Assembly: GCA_013054445.1 (NCBI GenBank)
Contig: JAAMPI010001010.1
Location: forward strand, 1-21,205
Direction: 5' to 3'
Source: Cudoniella acicularis
Taxonomy: Eukaryota > Ascomycota > Leotiomycetes > Helotiales > Helotiaceae
DNA length: 21,205 nt
Numbering within the stretch: position 1 is the stretch's first letter; every line of letters starts with the position of its first letter. Positions 18,798 through 21,205 of this stretch are shown here, in pieces. Under the pieces are notes generated by a model, which saw nothing but the letters and a program-made list of their open reading frames with translations, was not told the DNA's origin and ran no database searches. A program made the translations under genes and the position numbers.

Positions 18798-20240
18798 CTC
18801 ACACCCGGCATCGCCGTCGACGCAGGTTTGAGCCCGCCGGAAGCAAGCTGTTCTCCCCGCATCACAGTCGCTGCAGAATCCGGAGTCGGAAGCGGGATAT
18901 AAATTCCAGTTACTGCAGGGGGATAAACATCCGAGATCTCATCACACATTTCCCAAGCATCATCCGCACTCTCCACACCCACCGGTGGGAAGGGAACCCG
19001 CGGAGTATAATCCCCTTGGTACACGGACATTGAATTTGGATATTCGGACCGATAAACGTCCCAAGGAACGGTATTCAAATCCGCGAAGTTGAATGGGAAC
19101 GCGCTGAAGGTGCATCCTCTATGTTTATGACATTCACGGCGCATGGAATTGATTGCGGTTGTAAATGGCACTGTTGCTACGCCGACTGGGTCTAGAGTCG
19201 CCCAGGCTGGCGAACCTTCCGAATAACCGGTCAACACAATCATTTGAGCTGACGTGAGGTAGAAGTAATTAGTTGGTGAGGTTAGGGTTGATCCGGAGAA
19301 TTCGGCTGTGTTTGGCCTTCCGGGGATTGTTTGCGTTCCCGGGATAGTGGTTTTGGTTGTATTGCCAGAGAGGCAAAAGTCTCCCACTGTCGTAACCGGC
19401 CAATATAGTATTTGGGGGGCCATATGTGGAAACATCATACAAGCTGTCTTTGTTTGTGAGGCAGGCATTTCTGTCGCCGTCTTGCAATTGGGCTTCAAGA
19501 CTTTCGTGATGTAGTCCACATTATTACCAGGCCAATCAGTCGTGTAGCCAGACTGCACAACCCTTGATACAATCGACGGCCAAGCATCGTACATATTCGT
19601 ACAGGCGTTCCCAAAGTCTTTGACGGTACAAGACGGGTATTGTGGGTACGCCCACAAAGTGGTTACGAAACTTGCAACTTCTGGCGATCAAGTAGGGATA
19701 TAGCTAACAGTTGCATCAGAGCTATCAAGTCTGCGGGGGATACCGTCACAGAGGGTCGTCATTGATGGGTATATGGTAGTTTTGTTCGAATAAAGCGATC
19801 TTCTTTCCGTGTAAGTGTAAGTGGAAGTAGTCAACGGTTTGATGTCTGCAGAATCGAAAGAATTTCGAAGACTCTGGTAGTCGACGAATGACGACCAACA
19901 GTCGAGGTCATCAGCCGGAACTCCCGGAATCCAGTCGGGGAGAAGCGGTGGCGGTGTAATGATAGAGCCATCTGGTCCAGTGGAAGTGTGGTGGAAGTTG
20001 AATGAGTATGATTGCGAAGTAGTTGGTACGGCAAGTAAAGTCGTTGAAGAGGAAGCTTCCGCATTGTAATTGTCTGTATCTACTTCCGTTTCTGGCTGTA
20101 TATCTATATTTATAGCATTATCAGCATCTTGACTCACTGATAATTGAATGAGTGATGATTGCGCGTGAAAACATACCTGCCAACACACTATGCATTGAGC
20201 AGGCTAGCACCAGAGTTGAGATGAGATGCCAAAGAGTCAT
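18692..20240 (-). pseudogene. Secreted Ser/Thr-rich protein with a single in-frame TGA
   Basis: Exon 1 (20240-20177) encodes MTLWHLISTLVLACSMHSVLA, a clear signal peptide ending in LA. A phase-1 intron starting GTATGT at 20176 ends at 20137 (40 nt) or 20128 (49 nt); both keep the frame. About 480 residues follow: an acidic, Ser/Thr-rich section, scattered cysteines (LDCWSSF, TTLCDGIPRR, YPSCTVKDFGNACTN, NCKTATEM, RRECHKHRGCTFSAFPF, WEMCDEIS) and a Thr/Ser-rich tail ending SSSSSVSSGSVH. The frame is continuous except TGA 19690-19688 (SYIPT-stop-SPEVASF), so the downstream half reads in the same frame. An extracellular or wall-associated role is inferred from the signal peptide and low-complexity tail. 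No enzyme motif is recognised and no hydrophobic GPI tail is seen. It may be a very young pseudogene, or readthrough may occur. Confidence 0.72.
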
Positions 20241-20244
20241 GCCG

Positions 20245-20957
20245 ACAATGTCCTTTTTGATCCTGTGTAAGATATCGTCTGGAAATAAATTACAAAGGGC
20301 TGTAAATTTTGCTTTGGATTAAGTTCGAATGAGAATTTGAAACACATTCTAATTCTGAAGTATTTGTACCATCCTTTTGCTTTTCTGAATACAATAGATT
20401 TTGGACGACATAGACATAGGCTAAGAGGGAAGTGCTACGCGTCTCAAAGTATTCATTACTGCACCTTCGTGTACGCTAATATAATAATTGCGATGGTTTT
20501 TATCCCGTGGAGAGAGCGTATTTAAAGCCAGGATCAAATGATTTAACCGGAGAGGTTACAGACGTAACGTCACCGTTGGAACGTTGTTTTGGACCGGTAA
20601 ATTGGCAATTACAGCGCTATACAGAGACATTTTATTAACTTTTGTTGTGAGAAGGCATCGTATGGGATATGACGAATGTTTGGACCCCGAGCCTAGTGCG
20701 AACTTAGCAAGTATGCGACGGCAAATCGAAGAGCCTTTTCAAAATTTTGGACATAATTTTTGATAAGTATGTATTTATCCGAACTTTATCGAAGCCAGGA
20801 ATTCAGAGCAGGATTTGTGGATGAGGACTAGAGATGCCTCTAGATAGTGAGACAGCACGCTCGAATCGGCCTGTATCGCGATTTGAACAAACTTTCGATG
20901 TGCGAAGTTACACTGAATTATAGGCTTTATTATGCTATATATATATATAGGTGGACC
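20245..20957. other. Promoter region and intergenic DNA
   Basis: Upstream of the secreted-protein gene; no supported gene. A short (AT)n run lies at 20935-20949. The frame at 20337-20525 shows no recognisable feature. Confidence 0.35.
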
Positions 20958-21205
20958 TTAACGGGACCGTACAGGGACAAAAGACCTCGAAGGCACCCTG
21001 AAGGTTTTTTTTATGGGGCCCTCAACACGACCCACGGATACTTCATCAAAATGCCGCAACTTTCCATTCTTACCCCTATCCATCTCAGCCTTCACCACCC
21101 TCTCACAAAAAGCCACCTTTCTTTCCTCTTCCTCCACCTCCGCACATCGGTCCCTCTGCTGCTCCCCCTGTTGCTCATGACCATTAACCATGCTCGGCGG
21201 CCGGG
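20958..21205 (-). CDS. Partial unknown ORF, charged C-terminal piece
   Basis: The minus frame is open from the right window edge to TAA at 20960-20958, giving about 82 residues (RPPSMVNGHEQQGEQQRDR...). It is rich in Glu, Lys and Arg, with EVEEEERKVAFCERVVKAEM likely helical and LRHFDEVSVGRVEGP followed by a basic end VPSRSFVPVRSR. Because the frame is open to the edge, the ATG at 21191 may be internal and the true start outside. I do not recognise the family. Composition is more gene-like than the flanking AT-rich DNA, but it could be a chance frame. Confidence 0.4.
   Translation of the reverse strand, partial: RPPSMVNGHEQQGEQQRDRCAEVEEEERKVAFCERVVKAEMDRGKNGKLRHFDEVSVGRVEGPIKKTFRVPSRSFVPVRSR

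Overview
The window looks like nuclear DNA of a filamentous ascomycete (Pezizomycotina; a leotiomycete is possible but not shown). The reasons are short spliceosomal introns (mostly 48-88 nt, GT...CTRAY...AG), fungal families (DUF3292, Zn2Cys6 regulator, JEN1-type transporter, fungal laccase, FAD monooxygenase), a nuclear tRNA with pol III boxes, and very AT-rich, TpA-rich stretches of the kind left by repeat-induced point mutation (RIP).

Layout, left to right. 1-2020 (-): DUF3292 gene, running off the left edge. 2180-2580: AT-rich block, then a decayed dispersed repeat (2578-2812). 2986-4865 (+): FAD/NADPH monooxygenase. 4866-6890: mostly non-coding, with one doubtful small ORF. 6895-8095 (+): JEN1-like monocarboxylate transporter with its middle and end missing. 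8145-8530: AT-rich block, minisatellite and hexamer repeat. 8755-9233 (-): 5' piece of a laccase. 10125-10253 (+): tRNA-Gln(CTG) interrupted by 57 nt at a non-canonical place. 10604-10935: second, better preserved copy of the dispersed repeat. 11122-13934 (-): Zn2Cys6 regulator. 14480-16203 (-): unrecognised multi-pass membrane protein. 16867-17137: RIP-like copy of the 3' end of the secreted-protein gene. 17911-18408 (-): small two-exon gene of unknown family. 18692-20240 (-): secreted Ser/Thr-rich protein. 20958-21205 (-): partial unknown ORF.

The main theme is decay. Nearly every recognisable protein gene carries a nonsense codon, a frameshift, a deletion or a truncation, while splice sites and family motifs can still be read. 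The inferred stop-causing changes CAA>TAA, TGG>TAG and CAG>TAG fit CpA>TpA change, and the duplicated 3' segment shows C>T/G>A bias. The genes therefore probably no longer act together. Monooxygenase, laccase, transporter and regulator side by side could be the remains of a tailoring or catabolic cluster, but no backbone enzyme is present. The tRNA is the one element that looks functional, and its insertion is the most unusual thing here. Systematic read errors in the assembly could explain some single-base frameshifts, but not the nonsense substitutions, the 7-nt and 13-nt duplications or the large deletions.
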